Shown here: positions 17,621-25,828 of the stretch, in pieces
Numbering within the stretch: the first letter of the stretch is position 1
Layout: every line of letters starts with the position of its first letter
From: Candidatus Merdisoma merdipullorum
GTDB lineage: Bacteria > Bacillota > Clostridia > Lachnospirales > Lachnospiraceae
Direction of reading: 5' to 3'
Assembly (NCBI GenBank): GCA_018715645.1
Contig: DVLE01000010.1
Coordinates: 1 to 53,119 of the forward strand
DNA length: 53,119 bases
Made by a program: the position numbers and the translations under genes
The notes under the pieces: generated by a model
Told to the model about the DNA's origin: nothing
Seen by the model: only the letters and a program-made list of their open reading frames with translations
Database searches by the model: none

Positions 17621-18226
17621 TTTTCAGCTTTTCCTTCGGGGGAAAGCTTTTATCAAACTGTTCCGCTTCGTCCTCGTCGATAAAATATCCCTCCGGCGGT
17701 CTGTAGGTCCCGGTAACTCCGTCCAGATCCCTTCTTTCAGCTCCTTCACAAGGAAATAGGGCGACTGCGCCTCGCGCGGTTCCGCAAAATAATAGATCCC
17801 TTTCGTGCTGCCGGCCGCAAAGCCAGATTTCCCGTAAAAGTCCGGATTTCCCTCGATGCAGATGGCTCCCGCTCCAAGTTCTGCAGCCTTTTCCATAGAA
17901 GCGTCAAGGAGCGCCTTTCCATAGCCTTTTCTCTGATATTCCGGGGCAATGCTGACAGGGCCGAAGGCCAGAACCGGAATCTTTCTTCCGTCGTCAGCCT
18001 GGATCTTGGCCCGCGCATACATAATGTGGCCGATGAGCTTTCCGTCCTTTTCCATGACGAGATCAAGCTCCGGCACAAAGTCTTTTTGCCCTCGGAAACA
18101 GTGCAGTACATAATGCTCGGTACAGCCCGGACGGTACACATTCCAAAAGGCCTCCCGCGTCAGTTCTTCCGCCGCACGGTAGTCGGATGGCGTCTCCGGA
18201 CGAATCGTATACTCATTTTCTCTCAT
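17598..18226 (-). pseudogene. GNAT N-acetyltransferase, single-base frameshift near its end
   Basis: Residues from MRENEYTIRPETPSDYRAAE form a GNAT fold with the acetyl-CoA loop in PEYQRKGYGKALLDASMEKA, and the protein resembles YhbS-like acetyltransferases. Reading continues in the starting frame to a stop at 17624, but the last 30 or so residues there (TELPGPTDRRRD and beyond) are basic and unlike the family. In the next frame the expected ending appears: GVTGTYRPPEGYFIDEDEAE, then QFDKSFPPKEKLKISIFGKI, stopping at 17598. The switch falls at about 17728-17731 and is explained by loss of one T. The gene is either recently broken with an altered tail or carries a sequencing error. The ATG at 18226 is preferred over an upstream in-frame start. 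Confidence 0.75.
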
Positions 18227-18318
18227 TGCTCTCCTATTCTTTCTTAATCCGCAGCTTTCCAAAACCTGCATGACTGCGATAACCTTTCCCTGGATACCTT
18301 CGTCAGATTTTCCGCCTT

Positions 18319-18347
18319 ATTATAGTACGAATTTTGGGGGATAGCAA
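18319..18347 (-). promoter_or_regulatory. Promoter of the GNAT gene
   Basis: TTGCTA (18347-18342), a 17-bp spacer and TATAAT (18324-18319) on the minus strand, about 90 bp upstream of the start codon. Confidence 0.6.
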
Positions 18348-18391
18348 GACTTGTCAAACGCAAAAAGACGCAGAAGCTCAAACGGGCAGGC

Positions 18392-18425
18392 AAAAAAAGA
18401 ACGGCACAGCCTTCCGGCCATGCCG
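18392..18425 (-). terminator. Rho-independent terminator of the beta-glucoside operon
   Basis: A 10-bp stem with two wobble pairs (18416-18425 with 18402-18411) and a GGAA tetraloop is followed on the minus strand by TTCTTTTTTT. It lies 49 bp past the stop of the antiterminator gene. Confidence 0.9.
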
Positions 18426-18473
18426 CTTCGCGGGATCAAGTAAATCTGCTATGAATGTTTCCTGTACAGCCTC

Positions 18474-19313
18474 TTACTGCTCTTCCAGCACCCGATGAAT
18501 ATGTAAAGCCAGATACATTCTCTCCTGACTTGTCAGCTTCTGATGAAACTTATCCGTCACATAGATCTGGATTTTTTCCACGCACTCAAATTCCTTCTGG
18601 CAGACAGATGCAATCTGCTCGTAGAGAAGATTGGACTTTTCGTCGGGAAGCTGATTCCGGCTGACCAGGCGCTGCACAAAAAGCTGCACATGGGTCACGT
18701 AACGGGAATAAGGAGTGCTGTCCTCGTTGTATGTGATGCTGAAACTATACTTTACAATATCCAGAATATCGTTTACCGTGCTGGCTATCAGCAGATTCTG
18801 GCTATTGTAGGGATGATTGTACTGAGCGTTGATGAAATGAAAGGCGATATTTCCAGCCTCGTCCATCGGGACCTCCATGCCAAGCTTTTCACTCATCAGC
18901 GACACGGCATACTCCCCTACCTGAAATTCGTTGGGATTAAATTTTTTCATTTCCAGCGTATAGAAATTCTGCAGAACAATTCCATCCCGAATCCGTCTGG
19001 CCGCAAAGGCCAGGTGATCGGTCAGAGAAAGATAGATATGATCCATAAGCTTCATTTCAAAATTGTCAATGGCGTAATCAATCACAGACTTCGCCAGCTC
19101 AAAGTAGACCGCGTCCGTCTCGGCGGCAAGGCGAATGATATTTCTCGATACCGCCTTGTCCTTCAAAACAAAGACCTTCTCAATCTCACTTTCCTGAAAC
19201 TGATACCCTATGGATTTGTGATAGCCGATTCCCTTTCCCATGAGAATGGTCTCCTGTCCCGCGTCGTCCAAAGCAAGAACAAGAGAATTGTTCAGCACCT
19301 TAACTACACGCAT
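18474..19313 (-). CDS. licT: BglG/LicT-family transcriptional antiterminator
   Basis: 279 residues. An N-terminal RNA-binding (CAT) domain (about 1-55: VVKVLNNSLVLALDDAGQE, then ILMGKGIGYHK) is followed by two PRD domains (about 70-170 and 180-279). Conserved PRD histidines are visible in SLTDHLAFA, NIAFHFINAQ, VTHVQLFVQRL and LALHIHRV. When not inhibited by phosphorylation from the PTS, such proteins bind the RAT hairpin in the operon leader and stop termination. The matching RAT site is at 22943-22973. The gene is last in the operon, 4 bp after the glucosidase, so it is autoregulated. The symbol licT versus bglG is a choice of convention. Confidence 0.93.
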   Translation of the reverse strand: MRVVKVLNNSLVLALDDAGQETILMGKGIGYHKSIGYQFQESEIEKVFVLKDKAVSRNIIRLAAETDAVYFELAKSVIDYAIDNFEMKLMDHIYLSLTDHLAFAARRIRDGIVLQNFYTLEMKKFNPNEFQVGEYAVSLMSEKLGMEVPMDEAGNIAFHFINAQYNHPYNSQNLLIASTVNDILDIVKYSFSITYNEDSTPYSRYVTHVQLFVQRLVSRNQLPDEKSNLLYEQIASVCQKEFECVEKIQIYVTDKFHQKLTSQERMYLALHIHRVLEEQ

Positions 19314-19317
19314 GTGA

Positions 19318-20748
<1,431 letters not shown>

Positions 20749-20758
20749 TTATATGGAT

Positions 20759-20792
20759 GTCCGCGTACGGAAAATCCGTTCCATACGCGGAC
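20759..20792 (-). promoter_or_regulatory. Intercistronic hairpin between PTS and glucosidase genes
   Basis: A 9-bp GC-rich stem (20759-20767 with 20784-20792) has a smaller inner CGG/CCG stem. On the minus strand there is no T run; the ribosome binding site of the glucosidase follows at once. It may stabilise mRNA ends or tune expression rather than terminate. Confidence 0.5.
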
Positions 20793-20812
20793 GCTGTCGC
20801 TACTTTTAAGAC

Positions 20813-22750
20813 TTATTTCACAGCCTTGATTACAACCTGACTCAGATCCGCGTGCTCGGCCGGAACTCCTTCCACTTCAGCGAAATCCCCGGTATTGGAG
20901 ATAATCACGCTGACGGTTGTGTCATGGCCCGCCGCCTTGATCTTGTCAATATCGAAGGATACGATCGGAGTACCCTTCTTGATGGTATCGCCCTCGCTCA
21001 CATGCTTCGTGAAGCCGTCGCCGTTCATGGATACCGTATCCATACCAATATGAATCAAAAGCTCAGTGCCATCCTCAAGCTTCAGACCGATAGCATGAAG
21101 CGTCGGATACAAAACAGAAACCGTGCAATCCGCAGGAGCCACTACCTCTCCCTTGCTGGGCAGCACTGCGATTCCTTTTCCAAGAGCGCCGGAGGCGAAC
21201 ACCTCGTCCGGAACCTCCTCAAGCGGATAAGCCTTACCTTCTACCGGAGAGGCGATTTCAACCTTTTCTCCCGTATGTGCCGGAGCAGAAGCCGGGGTAT
21301 CCATAGTCAGATCTGCCTCCAGAGCCTTTGCTCCCGCAGGCTTGGCGTCCACATCTTCAAAGCCTACGATATACGTCAGGATAGCGGCTCCAAAAAATGC
21401 CACGCAGATACCGATAATGTATGCCAGGAACTGTCCAAGGCTCGTTCCTTCTCCGTAGTAAGACATAATGGTCAGAATACCATTATTCGCAAAGCCTGTG
21501 TTTACCGCATTTCCGATACCCATGATGCCGCCGCCGACAGCTCCGGCGATAACTGCGCAGATCATGGGCTTTTTCAGACGAAGGTTACAGCCGTAGATAG
21601 CAGGCTCGGTGATACCTACCAGCCATGCGGACAGGGAAGCGGAGGCCGCTACCTGCTTCAGCTCTTTGCTCTTGGTCTTCAGCATAACGCCAAGAGCCGC
21701 GCCCGCCTGAGAGAAGTTCGCGGAACCAGCGAAGCACATCAGGGTATTCGTACCGGTCATGGCCACATCGTTCAAGCCGATGGGAAGCAAAGCCCGGTGT
21801 GCGCCGAAGATAACGCATACGCCCCAGAGACCGCCGACGATGATACCTCCGAGAATCGGACTGAACCCGTAAAGAGCCGTATACAGCCACTGAACAAGAT
21901 AACCTACATAGATTCCGACAGGTCCAACTACTACCAGCATAACCGGAACCATGATAATCAGCGACAGTCCGGGAACCAGGATGAGCTGCAGAATCTCCGG
22001 AACAATTTTCTTTAAAAGCTTTTCAAGGAAATACAGAACGATAACGCCCAAAATAATCGGGATGACAGATTCTGTATAGGCAAACACACGGGAGGATTCT
22101 CCTACGGTGAAGGCCATTTTAATAACCGGAAGGCCAAAGATCGTGGAGCCCGTAGCTACGTCCTGCACAAGGGCGTCGATTGTGGGATGACAGATAAACG
22201 CTCCCAGCATCATAGAAACGACCGTACTGCACTTTAAAGCTTTCGCTGTGGTATAGGCCAGGAAAATCGGCATGAAATAGAAAATTACATTGCTGGCCGT
22301 ATTCATAATCACGTAAGTGCTTGTTGTGGAATCAAAGCCCGGAATCTTCGCAAACGCCGCGAGAAGTCCTTTGATCAAACCTGCCGCCGCGATAGCCGGA
22401 ACCAGCGGAGTAAAGATCTCCGTGATCTTCTGCAGAATCAAATTTCCAAGCCCCTGCTTCTGCTCCGGTATATCCACTGCCTCGGAAGAAGCCGCGGCGA
22501 CGGAATCACCCAGAATCGCCACAGCGGCGTCGTAAATCTTCGTAACCTTTGCGCCGCATACTACCTGGAACTGTCCGCCTGAAACCACCACGGAAATAAC
22601 GCCTTCCAGATGTTCTACCACATCTTTCTTTGCTTTGCTCTCATCCTTCAGGATAAAGCGCAGACGTGTGAAACAGTGTGTAACCTGTTTTACGTTTGAT
22701 TTTCCGCCCACATTGTCGATAATGTCCTGGGCTACTTTGTTGTAATCCAT
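20813..22750 (-). CDS. bglP: Beta-glucoside PTS transporter EIIBCA
   Basis: 645 residues in the order EIIB-EIIC-EIIA. EIIB (about 1-85) has the phosphorylated Cys26 in VTHCFTRLRFIL. EIIC (about 105-450) has about ten membrane helices and the GITEPAIYGCNLRLKKP loop that contacts sugar. A linker of about 40 residues leads to EIIA (about 500-645), with the phosphorylated His in LLIHIGMDTVSMNGDGF. It imports and phosphorylates beta-glucosides such as salicin, arbutin or cellobiose-type sugars at the cytoplasmic membrane; the exact substrate cannot be read. It is the first gene of the operon, preceded by a RAT/terminator leader. Confidence 0.95.
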   Translation of the reverse strand: MDYNKVAQDIIDNVGGKSNVKQVTHCFTRLRFILKDESKAKKDVVEHLEGVISVVVSGGQFQVVCGAKVTKIYDAAVAILGDSVAAASSEAVDIPEQKQGLGNLILQKITEIFTPLVPAIAAAGLIKGLLAAFAKIPGFDSTTSTYVIMNTASNVIFYFMPIFLAYTTAKALKCSTVVSMMLGAFICHPTIDALVQDVATGSTIFGLPVIKMAFTVGESSRVFAYTESVIPIILGVIVLYFLEKLLKKIVPEILQLILVPGLSLIIMVPVMLVVVGPVGIYVGYLVQWLYTALYGFSPILGGIIVGGLWGVCVIFGAHRALLPIGLNDVAMTGTNTLMCFAGSANFSQAGAALGVMLKTKSKELKQVAASASLSAWLVGITEPAIYGCNLRLKKPMICAVIAGAVGGGIMGIGNAVNTGFANNGILTIMSYYGEGTSLGQFLAYIIGICVAFFGAAILTYIVGFEDVDAKPAGAKALEADLTMDTPASAPAHTGEKVEIASPVEGKAYPLEEVPDEVFASGALGKGIAVLPSKGEVVAPADCTVSVLYPTLHAIGLKLEDGTELLIHIGMDTVSMNGDGFTKHVSEGDTIKKGTPIVSFDIDKIKAAGHDTTVSVIISNTGDFAEVEGVPAEHADLSQVVIKAVK

Positions 22751-22873
22751 AACTTGTCTCTCCTTCTTTTCCCCCGCCTGTTCAGGGAGCTGTTACATTA
22801 TAAATAAAATAGAATGAAAGATACATCCGGCCGGGATGCGCCTTTGAAAGACAGTGTCCATGAAAACGGCATG

Positions 22874-22951
22874 AAAAAAAGATCCGACAAAAATGAATAA
22901 AATCCAAGACTGCTCTCCACAATCCTTTCTTCTTCATTTCCATCCGATCTT
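22874..22951 (-). terminator. Conditional leader terminator of the beta-glucoside operon
   Basis: On the minus strand, 22951-22933 pairs with 22897-22879 over 19 positions, with three wobbles and one mismatch, across a 35-nt loop. Seven T's follow (22880-22874). Its 5' arm overlaps the RAT element, so RAT formation and this terminator exclude each other: the classic LicT/BglG attenuation design. Confidence 0.8.
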
Positions 22952-22973
22952 GCCTGCATGACCAGTAACACGT
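22943..22973 (-). promoter_or_regulatory. RAT antiterminator RNA site for the BglG/LicT protein
   Basis: On the minus strand the core TGTTACTG...ATGCAGGCAA closely follows the ribonucleic antiterminator consensus of bgl/lic operons (GGATTGTTACTG-N-GCAGGCAAAACC). It lies about 200 nt before the PTS start codon and overlaps the 5' arm of the leader terminator. The binding protein is most likely the antiterminator encoded at 18474-19313. Confidence 0.88.
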
Positions 22974-23015
22974 CGTCTGTGAAACCACTATGTATCTGTC
23001 TTTCAATCTGGAAAT

Positions 23016-23044
23016 ACTCTACCACAGAACAGAAGAAAATGCAA
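23016..23044 (-). promoter_or_regulatory. Promoter of the beta-glucoside operon
   Basis: TTGCAT (23044-23039), a 17-bp spacer and TAGAGT (23021-23016) on the minus strand. The start near 23009 would place the RAT site about 36 nt into the transcript, as in known operons of this type. The remaining leader (22751-22873) contains a partial cre-like sequence at 22860-22874 that deviates at two conserved positions; otherwise I see nothing in it. Confidence 0.6.
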
Positions 23045-23082
23045 CCATTTCTTAAATTTTTGTAAATATTCTATAAAAATAA

Positions 23083-24099
23083 TTAAGATTTTTTGTGTAG
23101 CCTGCCAGAAGAATTTTCCAAAATTCTTTCAAACCGAGCTGGCAGCGGCGCAGTGAAGCTCTTTTCCGATACCTCGGCCAGCGCTCCCGTAAGCTTCGGA
23201 AATTCCAGGCGATACGCGTGGAGAAGCTGATGCTTCAGGCCAAACTCCTTGAGAAAGAGCCGGTTAATCTCCGCCCTTCCGTACTTGGCGTCCCCGATCA
23301 GAGGATGCCCAAGAGACGCAAGATGCGCGCGGATCTGATGAGAGCGGCCGGTCAGCAGTTCGATTTCCAGGCAGGTAAAGGGCATTCCAAAAAGACGGAA
23401 CGTCTCCAAAGGCTGATATTCCGTACAAATCGGAAGAGCATCTTTTGTTTCTTCCTTTAAAATACGCACCTGGTTCGTGCGTTTGTTTTTCAGAAGCCAC
23501 CCTTCCGCCCTTATATGTTCTGTGACAGTCCCGGCCACAATGCTGCGGTAAAACTTATGCAGGTTTCTGGACCGGAAAAGCTCGTTCAGATCCTGAAGCC
23601 CCCGCAGGCTCTTTCCCGCTGCTACAAGGCCGCTGGTATTCCGGTCAAGGCGGCTGCAGATGCCCGGCCGAAAGCTTTGGAGCGATTTTTCCGTAATCTG
23701 ACCGGATTCCAGCAGATAAGCTGTCAGATATTCCACAAGGGAAATGTCCGAAGGCTTCGCCTTTTGGGAAAGGAGGCCTGCGGGCTTATTAAACAGAATC
23801 ACATGTCTGTCCTCGTAGAGAATCTCCGGGCGCAGTTCTTCCGGAAGGCAGAATTTTTCTCTTTCCGTATTACTTGCAGCGGAAGAAAAGCCGTCTATAG
23901 TCTCGTCTGCGAGAAAAAGCCGAATCTCATCCCCGCATTCCAGGCGTTCGTTTCCCTGTGCCCTTTTCCCGTTCAGTGTAATATTCTTTTTTCTGAGCAT
24001 CTTATAAAAGAAACTTTTGGGAGCGCCGTCCATATATTTTTCCAACAGGCGCAAAAGACGCTGCCCGGCCTCGTTCTCTCCCACGGTCAAAAGACGCAT
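23083..24099 (-). CDS. RluA-family 23S rRNA pseudouridine synthase
   Basis: 338 residues. An N-terminal S4 RNA-binding domain (about 12-70) is followed by the RluA-type synthase domain. The catalytic Asp is in CSRLDRNTSGLVAAGK, preceded by ILYEDRHVILFNKPAGLLSQ, and the C-terminal GRSHQIRAHLASLGHPLIGD motif is intact. The RluC/D-type architecture suggests 23S rRNA as substrate, but the exact uridine cannot be told. It stands alone between a small membrane-protein gene and the PTS promoter. Confidence 0.92.
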   Translation of the reverse strand: MRLLTVGENEAGQRLLRLLEKYMDGAPKSFFYKMLRKKNITLNGKRAQGNERLECGDEIRLFLADETIDGFSSAASNTEREKFCLPEELRPEILYEDRHVILFNKPAGLLSQKAKPSDISLVEYLTAYLLESGQITEKSLQSFRPGICSRLDRNTSGLVAAGKSLRGLQDLNELFRSRNLHKFYRSIVAGTVTEHIRAEGWLLKNKRTNQVRILKEETKDALPICTEYQPLETFRLFGMPFTCLEIELLTGRSHQIRAHLASLGHPLIGDAKYGRAEINRLFLKEFGLKHQLLHAYRLEFPKLTGALAEVSEKSFTAPLPARFERILENSSGRLHKKS

Positions 24100-24136
24100 C
24101 GGTATATCCTCCTGTTTTTCCTGATCAGCGGCATTC

Positions 24137-24736
24137 CTATAAGGACAGGGACAAGAGCAACTGCCGGACGCACTGCTCCCGGTTCAGATCAGGAAATCTT
24201 TCATCCGGCGTAAAGGGAATCTCCTCCGGTTTCCGCTTGGCCAGCGTGTCTACTCTGTCAAGATAAGTCTTAAGTTCTGTAAAAATATGTACGTGAACAC
24301 CCGTGATTCCATTTTCCTTCATCATTTTTACAATATGCTCCTGCAAAGGTTTCAGGTCCGTATTTTTCATCGTCGTGTAGCCTGTAATCTCATTTCCGCA
24401 GATCACAAGGCTGTGAACCGGATAATTCTTTTCATAGGTGGTCAAAACCAGTTCATAAGCTCTTTCAAGATTCCCCGCATGGCTCTCGATCTCCCTGTAA
24501 AGCTCCTCCGGCATAGAGTGACGTTTCAAAAACATCAGGACATTTACCATCTCCTTGCAGGCCGGAAGACAACCGACAATAGCCAGGATCGTAAAATAAT
24601 TCCGTCTTGTATCTGTCGACACATATCCAAGCACAAAGATAGCTATAGGGATCAGGAAAAACAAAACAGTCTTAAGAATCTGGGATTTCTTATAGGCGTC
24701 CGTGTAGCCCCGTTCTCCCTTTACCGGTTTGCTCAT
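24137..24736 (-). CDS. Two-span membrane protein, unknown
   Basis: 199 residues. A basic N-terminus is followed by two close hydrophobic helices (about 22-42 and 47-65: TVLFFLIPIAIFVLGYV and NYFTILAIVGCLPACKEMVN) and a cytoplasmic-type domain of about 130 residues with LVICGNEITGYTTMKNTDL and GITGVHVHIFTELKTYLDRV. I do not recognise a named family. The rluA-type gene follows 37 bp downstream on the same strand and the Spx-like gene precedes it by 16 bp, so the three are probably co-transcribed. The C-terminal sequence has no catalytic motif I can name. Confidence 0.7.
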   Translation of the reverse strand: MSKPVKGERGYTDAYKKSQILKTVLFFLIPIAIFVLGYVSTDTRRNYFTILAIVGCLPACKEMVNVLMFLKRHSMPEELYREIESHAGNLERAYELVLTTYEKNYPVHSLVICGNEITGYTTMKNTDLKPLQEHIVKMMKENGITGVHVHIFTELKTYLDRVDTLAKRKPEEIPFTPDERFPDLNREQCVRQLLLSLSL

Positions 24737-24752
24737 CGTAATCTCTCCTTTG

Positions 24753-25103
24753 TTACAGCTTTTCCCACTCGCTCTCCTTAAATCCCACCAGAACCTTTGT
24801 ATCCGTCACAATAATCGGCCGCTTCACCAGCATCCCGTCCGTGGCCAGAAGAGCATACTGCTCCTCCTCGCTCATGTGCGGAAGCTTCTCCTTCAAATTC
24901 ATACTTTTATAAAGCTGGCCGCTGGTATTGAAAAACTTTTTTAAAGGCAGTCCGCTTTTTTGGCGCCATTCCTTCAGCTCCTCCGCCGTTGGATTCTGTT
25001 CTTTGATATGGCGGGCCTCGTAAGATACGCCGTGGCTGTCCAGCCATTTCTTTGCCTTCTGGCAGGTAGAGCAGGGCGGATACTGTAAAAATAAAATACT
25101 CAT
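24753..25103 (-). CDS. ArsC/Spx-family thioredoxin-fold protein
   Basis: 116 residues with the CxxC redox pair Cys11-Cys14 in QYPPCSTCQKAKKWLD. It also has the Spx/ArsC features KKFFNTSG and GMLVKRPIIV; in this family the Arg of the RP motif helps bind the substrate or thiolate. Relatives are arsenate reductase-like YffB/Spx/MgsR proteins. It could be a redox enzyme or an RNA-polymerase-binding regulator; length and CxxC fit both. The ATG follows GGAGAGG. A frameshifted MerR-type gene ends 34 bp upstream on the same strand. Confidence 0.85.
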   Translation of the reverse strand: MSILFLQYPPCSTCQKAKKWLDSHGVSYEARHIKEQNPTAEELKEWRQKSGLPLKKFFNTSGQLYKSMNLKEKLPHMSEEEQYALLATDGMLVKRPIIVTDTKVLVGFKESEWEKL

Positions 25104-25137
25104 CGTATTCCTCTCCTTTTTTCGGATTTTCTACGTT

Positions 25138-25396
25138 TTATACGCTCAGAATTTCGTGAATCTGGGGAATCGTCTTCCCTTCTTTACGCAGCGCCTTGAT
25201 ACGGTCGATACGCTCCACCGTCTTTTCTCTGTGATAACGCCTAGTCAGCTTTTCTTCCTGCTGCTCAAAGGGCAGAAAACCTTCCTCCGTATAAAACTTC
25301 AGTGTGGCTGTACCTCGTTCCCGTGAGCCGCGTAAGTTCTCCGATCGTCACGTATTCAGAAGCCAGGATCGCTTCCATGCTTCGCTGTCTGGACAC
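25138..25396 (-). pseudogene. Small MerR-type regulator with a one-base insertion
   Basis: From a GTG at 25396, six bases after AGGAGGTGGGG, the frame gives SRQRSMEAILASEYVTIGEL, then TRLTGTRYS. It then shifts: the expected continuation TLKFYTEEGFLPFEQQ, then RRYHREKTVERIDRIKALRK and GKTIPQIHEILSV, is in the next frame and stops at 25138. The sequence AGCCACACTG at about 25304-25308 has one base too many. The whole is 85 residues, a MerR HTH without an effector domain. As given, the product would be cut after about 45 residues. Real decay or sequencing error cannot be separated here. Confidence 0.7.
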
Positions 25397-25437
25397 AACC
25401 CCACCTCCTGTCAGGTGGCTGCCACGATAAGAAGAAG

Positions 25438-25800
25438 AAGTTGTCCGCTTTCCGGAGCAAACCGCCCAGGCAACCGTATCCTACATACGTGAGGTACTCC
25501 TGCACAGGCTGACGTACGCCTTAGGCATCGTCTGTCAAAATCATCTGGTTCTGCTGCTTCCGGAGGCTGCAGTCCTACGATCGGCAGCATCATACAGAAT
25601 ACCTGAAGGATCTTACCCTTTACCTCTCCTGCGGGAAAAACATCAAGAAAGCTGCCAAACAGGCCGGCGTACATAAAAATTCCATGTATTACCGTATCTC
25701 ACGGCTGGAAGACAAATTTTCCCTTTCCCTGGGCGACGATGACACTTGTTTCGCCCTCCAGCTTTCTCTGAAAATCCTGGAGATTCTGTCTATTTCCTGA
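25438..25800 (+). pseudogene. PucR/CdaR-type regulator, C-terminal remnant
   Basis: On the plus strand there is a decayed gene end. One frame gives ATVSYIREVLLHRLTYALGI, then VCQNHLVLLLPEAA. A second frame, from about 25570, gives LQSYDRQHHTEYLKDLTLYL, then SCGKNIKKAAKQAGVHKNSM and YYRISRLEDKF, ending with a stop at 25798-25800. The last part is the HTH_30 domain at the C-terminus of PucR/CdaR-like regulators. No start, N-terminal domain or ribosome binding site is present and the two parts are in different frames, so it is not functional. It occupies almost all of the gap between the MerR remnant and the helicase. Confidence 0.7.
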
Positions 25801-25828
25801 ACAGCCTGGGAAAGGATCCGGGGTCAAC

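Noticed and set aside
20852..22015. Plus-strand open frame of 387 codons opposite the PTS gene
   Set aside because: Antisense shadow; the composition is rich in Arg, His and Ser and no domain is seen.
22860..22874. CcpA binding (cre) site in the PTS leader
   Set aside because: It matches the consensus at most positions but misses two conserved ones at the 3' side, and it lies beyond the terminator. Kept only as a remark.
22798..23025. Open frame of 75 codons in the PTS leader on the minus strand
   Set aside because: It runs through the RAT and terminator stems, has no family resemblance and no good ribosome binding site. The RNA elements explain the sequence better.
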